Origin: a virus | Length of the DNA stretch: 26,224 bases | Reading direction: 5' to 3' (one strand) | Virus record (IMG/VR): IMGVR_UViG_3300029286_003708 | Coordinates: 1 to 26,224 of that record | Shown here: positions 1 through 6,884 of the stretch, in pieces | Position numbering within the stretch: position 1 is the stretch's first letter | Layout of the letters: every line of letters begins with the position of its first letter | The notes under the pieces: model-generated | What the model was told of the DNA's origin: nothing | The model's database searches: none | Seen by the model: only the letters and a program-made list of their open reading frames with translations | Program-made: the position numbers and the translations under genes

Positions 1-822
1 AGCAAAATCGTATACATAGGCGCTGTTTCCATCGGATGAGTCTTGCTGGTGCAATTGATTCGCCCAAACATTATCCCATTTCTTTCCGGAAGAACCGAGA
101 CTTTGACCCTCATCGGTATCCGGAAGCCAATCTCCATCACATTCAAACCCTGAACCAATATCTTTAATATCCCTACCGCTTGGCCAAGTAATGGCCGCGC
201 CTGAATTAGAAAAGTTCAAATCCCCGTTACTATTGAATCTCCACATATTCACCCCATTTTTCGTCAAATAAATATCATCAACTGTATTTAGGATTAAACT
301 TCCCCCGGCATCAGCATATATGGTAGCCACTACCGTATCTCCATTTAACAATTCAATCTTATTGGTATTCCCGTTTACCCTTATTCTATATCCGGAAAGA
401 GCTGTCTGAAGTATTCCACCTGTAACCGTACCTATCGTCCCTGAAGCGGCCGATAGTGTCCCAGAAAATGTAGCGTCTCCATCTGTTTCTAAAGCGAAAG
501 TATTTACTCCGGCTTTCTTTGCCAAAATTCCAGTTGGAGAAATCCATATCCCATTATCGTTGTCAGTCTTAATGGCGATTGCCCCACTTGCTCCAAAAGT
601 AAATTCGGCTAGGATTTCTTTGGCGACTGTATTTAGTTTGGAATTTATCAACTCGATAATATCGGTAACGGATTTAGTATTGATAATGGCGTTCCCATTG
701 GCATCTTTAATGACAACATTAGCCCCGGCTGAAGCCTCAATTTCCTTGACGTTTTTTAAGTATCCTTCAGACGTCAAATCGTCCATCTTCGGTTCAGTTT
801 GTTTTAGATAAAATTCAGACAT
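1..822 (-). CDS. Phage tail fibre / structural protein, 3' end beyond the window
   Basis: This is an open frame of 274 codons from an ATG at 822..820 to the left edge, with no stop, so the C-terminus is missing. I translated it directly: it starts MSEFYLKQTEPKMDDL and is rich in Gly, Ser, Asn and Asp. Around residues 115 to 130 it carries a 'DGDATFSGTLSAASGTIG' segment, a style common in tail-fibre shafts, and near residue 250 an 'LGSSGKKWDNVWA' motif, typical of the beta-structured repeats near tail-fibre tips and often found before a chaperone (S74-type) domain. It is the last gene of the late block visible here and follows the 55-aa gene, with the plus-strand HNH gene wedged between them. 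There is no Shine-Dalgarno sequence; the leader is A/T-rich. The structural role is fairly sure; the exact position in the virion is inferred. Confidence 0.75.
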   Translation of the reverse strand, partial: MSEFYLKQTEPKMDDLTSEGYLKNVKEIEASAGANVVIKDANGNAIINTKSVTDIIELINSKLNTVAKEILAEFTFGASGAIAIKTDNDNGIWISPTGILAKKAGVNTFALETDGDATFSGTLSAASGTIGTVTGGILQTALSGYRIRVNGNTNKIELLNGDTVVATIYADAGGSLILNTVDDIYLTKNGVNMWRFNSNGDLNFSNSGAAITWPSGRDIKDIGSGFECDGDWLPDTDEGQSLGSSGKKWDNVWANQLHQQDSSDGNSAYVYDFA

Positions 823-861
823 TTACTTTATGTGATTATTTTGGTATTATTTATATGCGAA

Positions 862-890
862 TTGGATTCAGCTTTTCGCTAAAATATGCT
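862..890 (+). promoter_or_regulatory. Weak sigma70-like promoter for the HNH gene
   Basis: TTGGAT (862..867) and TATGCT (885..890) are separated by exactly 17 nt, each matching 4 of 6 consensus positions. This would start RNA about 50 nt before the HNH ATG. It lies across the inverted repeat. The gene is on the opposite strand from everything else and so needs its own promoter, which is the main reason for listing this weak match. Confidence 0.25.
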
Positions 891-908
891 GGATATGTAG
901 CTGAATCC
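864..908. repeat. 10-bp perfect inverted repeat in the tail-fibre leader
   Basis: The arms GGATTCAGCT (864..873) and AGCTGAATCC (899..908) are perfectly complementary and separated by 25 nt. They lie in the 123-nt gap between the divergent starts of the tail-fibre gene (minus, 822) and the HNH gene (plus, 946). Neither side has an adjacent T-run, so this is not an ordinary terminator. It could be a leader hairpin for the fibre gene, an operator, or part of the target or edge of the HNH insertion. The rest of the gap is A/T-rich and shows nothing else I can identify. Confidence 0.6.
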
Positions 909-945
909 TACGTGTCCGGCATTTTTTAATTTGTAATAAAAACCT

Positions 946-1587
946 ATGGAATTTAAAAAATGTATCAAATGTGGAAAAATATTTTTTAAACCTGATTATG
1001 AGTGGATTGGAACATTTAATAATAGAAAATATTGTAGTCTTGCTTGTTGTCATAAAGATAAAAAAAGTGAGGACATTTCAGGAAAAAAATTTGGTAAATT
1101 AACTGCAATGAAATTTGTCAAAAGCGATAAAAATAATACTATTTATTGGCTTTTTAGATGTGATTGTGGGAATGAGAAAATCTGTAAAAAAGGTTCAGTA
1201 AAGGCGGGATATATAACCAGTTGTGGCTGTTTTCATTCTGAAAGAGTGATAGAAAGATTAACCACTCACGGGCAAACAAATACGGGGTTTTATCAACGTT
1301 TTATGGGAATTTTGCGTAGGTGCAATAATCAGAAGACTTGGAACTATAATCGTTATGGTGGTAGGGGTATAAAATGTCTATGGAGTGATTTCATAGAATT
1401 TAAGAGGGATATGTATGATAGTTTTCTAGAAGCTTGCCGGCTCTATGGAGAACGGTATATCAGTATAGACAGGATTGATAACGACGGAAATTATTGTAAA
1501 GCGAATTGCAGGTGGGTAACCGCCAAAATGCAGGCGGGTAATAGGAGAAAACGGCTAACATTCATCAAACGCAAACACAAACATTAA
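946..1587 (+). CDS. HNH-type homing endonuclease with N-terminal zinc-binding modules
   Basis: This 213-aa protein is the only convincing gene on the plus strand. It has a Cys pair (C6, C9) plus C30/C34. A second module, 'GKKFGKLT' followed by RCDCGN (about 72..76) and SCGC (92..95), is of a kind often seen before AP2 or HNH domains in phage homing nucleases. The C-terminal nuclease signature runs from YGGRGI (137..142) through 'SIDRIDNDGNYCKANCRW' (173..190) to NRR (199..201), a common phage HNH/homing pattern with D, N and C ligands in place. Such enzymes nick or cut DNA to spread their own gene. The orientation opposite to its neighbours fits a late insertion. There is no Shine-Dalgarno sequence. 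Family assignment is strong; target and activity are unknown. Confidence 0.85.
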   Translation: MEFKKCIKCGKIFFKPDYEWIGTFNNRKYCSLACCHKDKKSEDISGKKFGKLTAMKFVKSDKNNTIYWLFRCDCGNEKICKKGSVKAGYITSCGCFHSERVIERLTTHGQTNTGFYQRFMGILRRCNNQKTWNYNRYGGRGIKCLWSDFIEFKRDMYDSFLEACRLYGERYISIDRIDNDGNYCKANCRWVTAKMQAGNRRKRLTFIKRKHKH

Positions 1588-1600
1588 AATTATCAAAGAA

Positions 1601-1768
1601 CTAATTATCTTCCAACAGAATAACTAATCTATCGTTTTCTTCTTTAACTTCTATAACTTTCTCGTTTTCTTTTTTTAACTTTTTGACATACTCCAAGCCC
1701 AGGGATTTTTTTTGCTCCCTTGTTTCTTGACCAGGACTTGTTTTCAGATTCCAATAAACTGTTTTCAT
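1601..1768 (-). CDS. Small coiled-coil protein (55 aa)
   Basis: An ATG at 1768..1766 overlaps the stop of the upstream 431-aa gene as ATGA, so it is probably translationally coupled. I translated 55 codons to a TAG at 1603..1601. After a short N-terminus (MKTVYWNLKTSPGQ) the protein is a Lys/Glu-rich helix with spaced Leu/Val (residues 23 to 52), suggesting a short coiled coil. Length and position between a large tail protein and a fibre gene would suit a small tail-assembly or oligomerisation factor, but I recognise no family. Its 3' end converges with the plus-strand HNH gene, 13 nt away, with no terminator visible between them. Confidence 0.6.
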   Translation of the reverse strand: MKTVYWNLKTSPGQETREQKKSLGLEYVKKLKKENEKVIEVKEENDRLVILLEDN

Positions 1769-3060
1769 AGTAGTGAAATTAACCTAATTTTTGGTACTTT
1801 TTCGACTGCTGGCGAACCTTCGCTATATGGGGTTAAAGTAATTTTAGCCTGGCCATATACGCATTCTTTCTCTCCCCCATCAAAACTGACTGTTCTGTGT
1901 ATCGTGTCAAGTATAGGCGTTTTTGTAGCGTATACACCATTGTTTATTTTGGTTGATATGGTAATTCCACTTGGATTGTCTTCATAAAGCACGATTGAAT
2001 TATTGAATTGCCTTGGCATTTCTGGTGTTTCTATGGTAGCTATAGCACGGCTAGTTCCAACTTTGTCCACTCCCGTTCCTCGATGAACTAGCAATTGGTC
2101 TGCTTGTACCAGTAACGAAGCAATTGTCCCTGTAGTAACTGTGTATTCTTTGCAGAAAGCCCATTCTAAATCCTTATCCTCTCGATGAATGGAATAACAC
2201 TTATTGGCATTAGCAAACAAGGCTCGTCCTTTATAAACGCAACTCATTTGTTCTCCTAGGGCGGTGGTTATCCCTCTAATCTTTCCAAATTTCTTCATTC
2301 GCAGTCCTGACCAGTAATAAAATCTGCCTTCTGTGCCACATTGAGCAAGAAGTAATCCATCTAGTTGGATAAAGCAATTTACCCCTATCTCAAAAATTTC
2401 CGATTCTAGTGTCCACGAAGTGTTTACGGAATCCCACAAGAAAACTTTGCAATAGCTGACGTTAGTTCCTATGTACGTGCCTATTAGTAAATCGTCTCCT
2501 AGACTCTTGATTGCAGTTCCGATGAATTGAGCTGGTAGCGATAATTCATTAGCAGAAAAGGCATTAGCCGCATCTATTCTAGCGGCGTATCTTCCATCCA
2601 GTATATACAGACAATTTGCGTGTTCCTCCGCTCCCCTGGCGTTGCTATTGGTAAATGTTGCAAAACTATCACTCCAGGTTGAGCTTAAATCGTAGTAGCC
2701 CAATTTATTACTTACCCAATAAAATAGATATCCATTAAAATATCTGCACCCCCTATGAGCCGTATTAGTGTTTGTATGCACCAGTGAATATGTCCCATCG
2801 GATACTGCTCTTTTCCATATTTTCCCTGTTGTTTTAGAACATAAATACACATCTCCGGTTGGCACTATTGCTGAAAAACAAGCCTCTGATGGAGTATTTG
2901 AATCGGATATTAGGGCTAGCTGTGGCTGAACCAATCCAACTTCCGAATGAATATCACAATTATCCAAATCGTAAAATTTGTTCTGGTCGAGTTTTCCCAA
3001 ACCCGACTGACCCCGCCACCATTCTCCATAAACTAAATTTTTATTATCACTTCTTGCCAT
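1765..3060 (-). CDS. Probable tail/virion structural protein, propeller-like (431 aa)
   Basis: This 431-aa protein begins MARSDNKNLVYGEWWRGQSG and is rich in short beta-like strands with repeated aromatic and Gly/Asp turns, for example 'GCRYFNGYLFYW', 'CLYILDGRYAARID', 'LGDDLLIGTYIG' and 'IQLDGLLLAQCGTEGRFYYW'. This alternating pattern looks like a beta-propeller, as in tail-hub or receptor-facing tail proteins of phages. It has no signal peptide or membrane segment. It follows the 77-aa conserved gene directly (TAA then ATG) and precedes the coiled-coil gene by an ATGA overlap. The leader is A/T-rich without Shine-Dalgarno. Virion role by context and composition; exact function not recognised. 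Confidence 0.65.
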   Translation of the reverse strand: MARSDNKNLVYGEWWRGQSGLGKLDQNKFYDLDNCDIHSEVGLVQPQLALISDSNTPSEACFSAIVPTGDVYLCSKTTGKIWKRAVSDGTYSLVHTNTNTAHRGCRYFNGYLFYWVSNKLGYYDLSSTWSDSFATFTNSNARGAEEHANCLYILDGRYAARIDAANAFSANELSLPAQFIGTAIKSLGDDLLIGTYIGTNVSYCKVFLWDSVNTSWTLESEIFEIGVNCFIQLDGLLLAQCGTEGRFYYWSGLRMKKFGKIRGITTALGEQMSCVYKGRALFANANKCYSIHREDKDLEWAFCKEYTVTTGTIASLLVQADQLLVHRGTGVDKVGTSRAIATIETPEMPRQFNNSIVLYEDNPSGITISTKINNGVYATKTPILDTIHRTVSFDGGEKECVYGQAKITLTPYSEGSPAVEKVPKIRLISLL

Positions 3061-3294
3061 TTATTTAAGTTTAGTTATTGCATCCGACCCCTCATCCTTT
3101 TCTTCTGAATTTTCACAATGGCCATCCGGTTTATGTTGCCATTGGAACATCCAATCAACGATTCTTTCCATCCAACTTTCTCTATAATGCTTTCCTAATC
3201 TTGATGATATTGTTTCGTCCGGATCACCGAGAAATATCGTATTTACGAACTGGTCAATGGATATTAAAATATTTCGGATGTATTTTTTTATCAT
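3061..3294 (-). CDS. Conserved small phage protein with GDPDETISSR motif (77 aa)
   Basis: The 77-aa protein carries 'FLGDPDETISSRLGKH' at about residues 21 to 36 and ends with an HC...DEG arrangement (about residues 59 to 69). From memory, a family of small phage and prophage proteins shares exactly this layout: a short amphipathic start, DPDET-SSR, a Trp-rich helix, then HC and DEG. It is usually found among tail and lysis-side genes, and its function is unknown to me. The N-terminus (ILISIDQFVNTIF) is moderately hydrophobic but too short to call a membrane segment. The ATG overlaps the stop of the 195-aa gene as ATGA. Confidence 0.7.
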   Translation of the reverse strand: MIKKYIRNILISIDQFVNTIFLGDPDETISSRLGKHYRESWMERIVDWMFQWQHKPDGHCENSEEKDEGSDAITKLK

Positions 3295-3878
3295 TGCAAT
3301 CCATTTATACTTTTTATACTTCCTATCGCCAATCCATTGACAGATTTTATACTAGCTAGTGCTAAACCATTGACAGATTTTATTTCAGAAGCGTAAGTCT
3401 TGAAATAATGGTCGTAAGTTTGTGCTGTCCAAGAGGTGCCGTTATTTAATGAGTAAGCATTATTTCCTCCTGTATATGTTTCTCCTGTTAATGTTCCGTC
3501 AATTATATAGTAGTTAGGTTGCGAACTTTCTACTGCATCGTCCCTTGATACTAACCAATATTTCGTTGATACGGCGAGCGGACAACGCAATATGACTTCT
3601 ATCTCTCCGTTAGAAAAAGCATTCCATTGTGCTGGCGTGAATGACTTTGTAGCCAAGACTGTCGATGATGGGAGATTGGAACTATCCGTTCTTATTTCAA
3701 AAACTAAATTTCCAGTAGGAGTTCCGATTGTAGTTACCTTTTTGACAATAACTGAATATAAATTAGCCTTTGCAGTAGTAAACGATTGCGCACGAGCAAG
3801 TTGAGGAGCGCCACCATCACGTCCTCCAATTTCCATTGTTACCCCTGTTAATGTTGCTGATTGGTCTAATACTGCCAT
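3291..3878 (-). CDS. Virion protein with C-terminal IKSVNGLA repeats (195 aa)
   Basis: I chose the ATG at 3878..3876 (MAVLDQSATLTG) instead of the longer open frame to 3950, because the longer form overlaps the previous gene by 68 nt and gives an unlikely N-terminus; the chosen start lies 4 nt after the preceding stop. The body resembles a beta-sandwich of the kind found in adhesin or carbohydrate-binding regions ('SFTTAKANLYSVIVKK', 'STKYWLVSRDD', 'YDHYFKTYAS'). The C-terminus has three 11-residue units beginning IKSVNGLA, IKSVNGLA and IKSINGL. Such repeats recur in metagenomic phage and bacterial surface proteins. Likely tail or head fibre decoration; ligand unknown. Confidence 0.65.
   Translation of the reverse strand: MAVLDQSATLTGVTMEIGGRDGGAPQLARAQSFTTAKANLYSVIVKKVTTIGTPTGNLVFEIRTDSSNLPSSTVLATKSFTPAQWNAFSNGEIEVILRCPLAVSTKYWLVSRDDAVESSQPNYYIIDGTLTGETYTGGNNAYSLNNGTSWTAQTYDHYFKTYASEIKSVNGLALASIKSVNGLAIGSIKSINGLQ
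3334..3383 (-). repeat. 17-bp direct repeat coding for IKSVNG units
   Basis: CCATTGACAGATTTTAT occurs at 3334..3350 and again at 3367..3383, a period of 33 bp that equals 11 codons. The third protein unit (IKSINGLQ) is diverged at the DNA level. Exact identity of the two copies suggests recent duplication or conversion. Confidence 0.85.
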
Positions 3879-3882
3879 AAAT

Positions 3883-5052
3883 TTAGACGTGAACCATATA
3901 ATCATCACTTGGATTAAAAAATAACTCATCAGCGGTATTCGCAAATCCAATCACTCTTATGCAAGCGTCAGCCGTAGTTGGTTGAGCAACCACAATCGCC
4001 CCAGCCGTTTCGGACATATAAACAGGAGAACCGATAGTCATTGTTGGAAATTGAGCGTCTGCCCTTATCTTTCCGAAAACTAACATCTTCGTTGCGTCCC
4101 CATCGGCGTTAGCCGCTAAAACGCATATGCCTAATTTCTTATCATATCCGGCGGATAAATTAGCGTCTACCAGTTCCCATCTTGAATCGGAAGCCTGAAA
4201 ATAACACAATTGTCCAAAAGCTATTGCAGAACCAGCTATGCCAGCATCTAGTGTTCCACAATACTTTCCATCAGCCGAAAGTGCGTCATCAAATCTGATA
4301 GCTGAATTTTCTCCGTGCAGTAATTCACCAGTTAATGTTCCTCCACTTAAAGCAAGATATAACGTATCAAAATAAGTTTTGAGAATAGACTTCACATAAG
4401 CCCAAGTCAAAGTCTTTAGCACATTAGACGCTTCTGTATCAATAATCGCCAGTTTATCAGCATCGACCATTGTGGTTTTCGCAGATGAACCGTGAATAGA
4501 AGACCCAACATTTCCAGCATCAGTAACATCAGCAGAAGTTTCTATGCCTGCCAATTTAGTTTTTTCAGTAGAAGAATATTGTTTATAAGTAGCACCATCT
4601 CCTATATCATCTTGCGTTGCATCTGCTCCTGAAGTAACCAAACCTTTTGCATCGTAAGTTATTTTAGTTTTAGTAGCACCCGATATTCCAGCATTGGCGG
4701 TTACTTTAGTCCCAATCGCAGTTTCATATTCATCAAATACTGCAACCGAAGCAATGAGCATAAAACTATCTCCTATTTCCCACTGTTTGGCAGAAGTATT
4801 TTCTTGGGCGCGGGTAATTGTAAATTTGTCTTCGTTTCCAGCTCCTGTTTGCCTATAAGCCACGATTATTTCCCTACTTGGGTCGCTACCTGGGGCGGCA
4901 AAAGCTGAACCCCAAATAACACCAACGAAAGTATTTCCTGAACCAACCGCAGGGAATAATGAACCATCGCTAGTAGTAACTGTAAATTCAGTTCCAGCTA
5001 TTAGTAGTTGTGTCGCCAATTCACTTTTAGAAAAATTTTTCTTTTTGTACAT
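3883..5052 (-). CDS. Tail fibre-like structural protein (389 aa)
   Basis: The protein starts MYKKKNFSKSELATQLLIAG. Its N-terminal region (to about residue 110) includes 'DKFTITRAQENT', a motif I associate with phage baseplate or fibre proteins. The middle part has the phrases 'GATKTKITYDAKGLVT' and 'LSGGTLTGELLHG', widely found in tail-fibre shafts. The last 100 residues ('KLGICVLAANADGDA', 'IGSPVYMSETAGAI', 'ACIRVIGFANTADELFF') resemble a small beta domain shared by fibre and decoration proteins. No membrane segment or signal. It is followed 4 nt later by the 195-aa gene. Fibre-type virion protein is well supported; whether side fibre, tail fibre or head fibre is not. Confidence 0.75.
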   Translation of the reverse strand: MYKKKNFSKSELATQLLIAGTEFTVTTSDGSLFPAVGSGNTFVGVIWGSAFAAPGSDPSREIIVAYRQTGAGNEDKFTITRAQENTSAKQWEIGDSFMLIASVAVFDEYETAIGTKVTANAGISGATKTKITYDAKGLVTSGADATQDDIGDGATYKQYSSTEKTKLAGIETSADVTDAGNVGSSIHGSSAKTTMVDADKLAIIDTEASNVLKTLTWAYVKSILKTYFDTLYLALSGGTLTGELLHGENSAIRFDDALSADGKYCGTLDAGIAGSAIAFGQLCYFQASDSRWELVDANLSAGYDKKLGICVLAANADGDATKMLVFGKIRADAQFPTMTIGSPVYMSETAGAIVVAQPTTADACIRVIGFANTADELFFNPSDDYMVHV

Positions 5053-5058
5053 ATTTTT

Positions 5059-5490
5059 TTATGCTTCAGGTTTATCAATATTTGACCAAATAGTATTTGG
5101 CTTATTTACATTCGTGTAAGTTGGTGCTGATGGCTTATCTGAATCTATCCATAATCTTATTCTCCTGATTAGCGTTATCGTTGATGAAATTGAACTAGAT
5201 ATAACCCTTTTTAGTGTTAATGTTGCTGATACAAAACTTCTAATGGTTCTTTTTAATGTGGAAGTTGCTGAAACATAATTCCTTATCGTCCTCTTGAATG
5301 TTTCTGTATCGGTTACATATCCCCAAATAACTCTTTTTAACGTTTCTGTTGTGCTTACAAAATTTCTGACTGTCCGTTCAAGTGTTTCAGTGGTGGATAA
5401 GAAATTTCTGATAGTTCTTTTAAGGGCTGACGTGGTAGATACATAACTTTCAATCGCTCTTTTCAATATTACTGAAACAACAACACTCAA
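5059..5490 (-). CDS. 14-residue tandem-repeat protein (143 aa)
   Basis: Residues 9 to 106 are seven consecutive 14-residue units of the form LKRTIRNFVSTTET, plus a partial eighth (LIRRIRLWIDS), followed by a Pro/Asn/Lys tail ending NIDKPEA. Each unit has a basic half (KR-I-R), an aromatic position and a Ser/Thr-rich half, so the fold could be a beta-solenoid or stacked helices. The start is taken as a TTG at 5490..5488 with GGAG 8 nt upstream; there is no in-frame ATG or GTG between it and a TGA at 5586..5584. It lies between the 168-aa virion protein and a fibre protein, so it may be a linker or trimerisation element of the tail. No family recognised. Confidence 0.6.
   Translation of the reverse strand: MSVVVSVILKRAIESYVSTTSALKRTIRNFLSTTETLERTVRNFVSTTETLKRVIWGYVTDTETFKRTIRNYVSATSTLKRTIRSFVSATLTLKRVISSSISSTITLIRRIRLWIDSDKPSAPTYTNVNKPNTIWSNIDKPEA
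5140..5466 (-). repeat. Seven and a half 42-bp coding repeats
   Basis: The repeat units listed for the 143-aa protein correspond to a 42-nt period on the minus strand. Units are conserved more at the protein level (LKR-I-R-aromatic-S-T) than at the DNA level, suggesting selection on the protein and not very recent duplication. Confidence 0.8.
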
Positions 5491-5640
5491 AAATGACGCT
5501 CCACTGTCTCCTATTTGTGCATTTCCTATTGAGTGATTTCCTATTATATATTTATTTGAAGCTTGCTTCCCTTTGATAAATTTTCAAACATCCATAAAGG
5601 TTGCAAATTCCTATAATTACAAGTTAATTTTTTACATATC

Positions 5641-6147
5641 CTATGCCTCCGTTTCTCCTTTTATAGCAACAGTAACCGCATCATTGACGGCGGCCGCACC
5701 TGCAGTTATATCCCATTTTACCCAAATTCCTTTTGAAGCACCTGGTGCTATGTCGCCTATTGATAACGCATTTCCTATTCCATCGGCGGTACTGAAAGTA
5801 ACTGCTGGGTCTGGTGCAGTATCTTCATTGGCGATTGTATCCATTGGGCTTCCATCTTCCAGTGCCAAACCGATTTTTACTTCTGTGCTTCCACTCGGCG
5901 TATTGGAACTGATATAAATTACAACGCTTTTATAGGTTAAGGTAGCGTGGGTGTTTTTAATAAAAAACCCACGATACTTTATTGAGCCAGCATCAGCTTC
6001 AGAAGCGGGTGCTAATGCGAATAGGTTGTTCAGCGTATTATCGACTACTTCTGTTGAACTTATTACGCCTCCTAAAGAAGCCGCTGGATTGCTATTTCCA
6101 GCACCACCAGAAAGGTATTTTTTTACATCACTTGCTACGATTGCCAT
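5641..6147 (-). CDS. Probable head decoration or minor virion protein (168 aa)
   Basis: This 168-aa protein is rich in Ala, Gly, Ser and Thr, with alternating hydrophobic strands ('LTYKSVVIYISSNTP', 'STEVKIGLALEDGSP', 'GIWVKWDITAGAA'). It looks like a single beta-sandwich domain of the type found in decoration and minor capsid proteins. It begins MAIVASDVKKYLSGGAGNSNP. It follows the connector-like gene after 14 nt and precedes the repeat protein by 150 nt of A/T-rich sequence in which I see only an in-frame ATG quickly closed by TGA. No Shine-Dalgarno; A-rich leader. Virion role is by position and composition; the specific role is not recognised. Confidence 0.6.
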   Translation of the reverse strand: MAIVASDVKKYLSGGAGNSNPAASLGGVISSTEVVDNTLNNLFALAPASEADAGSIKYRGFFIKNTHATLTYKSVVIYISSNTPSGSTEVKIGLALEDGSPMDTIANEDTAPDPAVTFSTADGIGNALSIGDIAPGASKGIWVKWDITAGAAAVNDAVTVAIKGETEA

Positions 6148-6161
6148 ATTTTTTGTTTAAA

Positions 6162-6884
6162 TTATTTATAACTCGGATAACTAACTGTAACCCTCTTATT
6201 TCCTTTGAACTGATTTTTGTAAAAATCATCAAACTTATTTTGCATACCCCCTTTTCCTACTAGGAATCTTTCATACTGAACTTTCTGATGCTTGTCGGCG
6301 TGCATAATATATTCCAACTCTGCCAAATCATAGGCCAGAATACCTTGTAGGTTTTCTTCTATCTCCGATGGTGCGGTGTCAGCTGTAAAATCGGCTTGTC
6401 TCTTTTCGTATTCGATATATATTCCATTTGTTATATTTCCTGATGTGTTTTTTACTGGCCTGATTCGGAAGGAATTACGAAAGAAATCAACCCTTGGGTT
6501 TTCGGTCGAAAAAATATCATCAATATCTTCATCTTTATATTCAGTCAGCACATTTTCAGCCTGGTCATAAACCCTAGCCTTTTTCCAAGTGATTCCATCA
6601 AAAGAAACTTCCAATCTTACTGGTCGGAGCAAATTGCTAGGGAAAGCGTATTCGCCATTGTATCCATTATTCCCCGAAGACAATCCGACTGTAGAAATAA
6701 GGTCGGTAGTCGCCTTTTGCATTGTGGCGTTTTTGTCCACTGCCAGTTTTATAATATCCAACACTCGAAGTCCATAAAGAGTATTCAGACGTTCCAAAAT
6801 TTTAGTAGCGTTGGCATCCAAAAAATTTCCAGAATTGGTGTTGGAAAGGATATATGCGTTTTCAATTATTTTTGAGCCTATCAT
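6162..6884 (-). CDS. Head-tail connector / adaptor-like protein (240 aa)
   Basis: The 240-aa protein has helices at its start ('ANATKILERLNTLYGLRVLDIIK'-like region, about residues 24 to 47), a middle domain with 'VRLEVSFDGITWKKARVYD', and a C-terminal helical part ('ILAYDLAELEYIMHADKHQ'). This architecture and length match phage proteins annotated as head-to-tail adaptors (gp4/gp6 type), which dock on the portal and close the packaged head. Its start overlaps the stop of the last glycosyltransferase as ATGA, so its translation is coupled to the glycan cassette. Assignment rests on gene order and a family-like look, without a diagnostic catalytic motif. Confidence 0.55.
   Translation of the reverse strand: MIGSKIIENAYILSNTNSGNFLDANATKILERLNTLYGLRVLDIIKLAVDKNATMQKATTDLISTVGLSSGNNGYNGEYAFPSNLLRPVRLEVSFDGITWKKARVYDQAENVLTEYKDEDIDDIFSTENPRVDFFRNSFRIRPVKNTSGNITNGIYIEYEKRQADFTADTAPSEIEENLQGILAYDLAELEYIMHADKHQKVQYERFLVGKGGMQNKFDDFYKNQFKGNKRVTVSYPSYK

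Noticed and set aside
560-811. 83-codon plus-strand open frame near the left end
   Set aside because: Antisense to the tail-fibre gene, which has clear fibre motifs across the same bases.
3879-3950. N-terminal extension of the 195-aa virion protein
   Set aside because: It would overlap the end of the fibre gene by 68 nt and adds an atypical hydrophobic start; the ATG at 3878 lies neatly after the previous stop.
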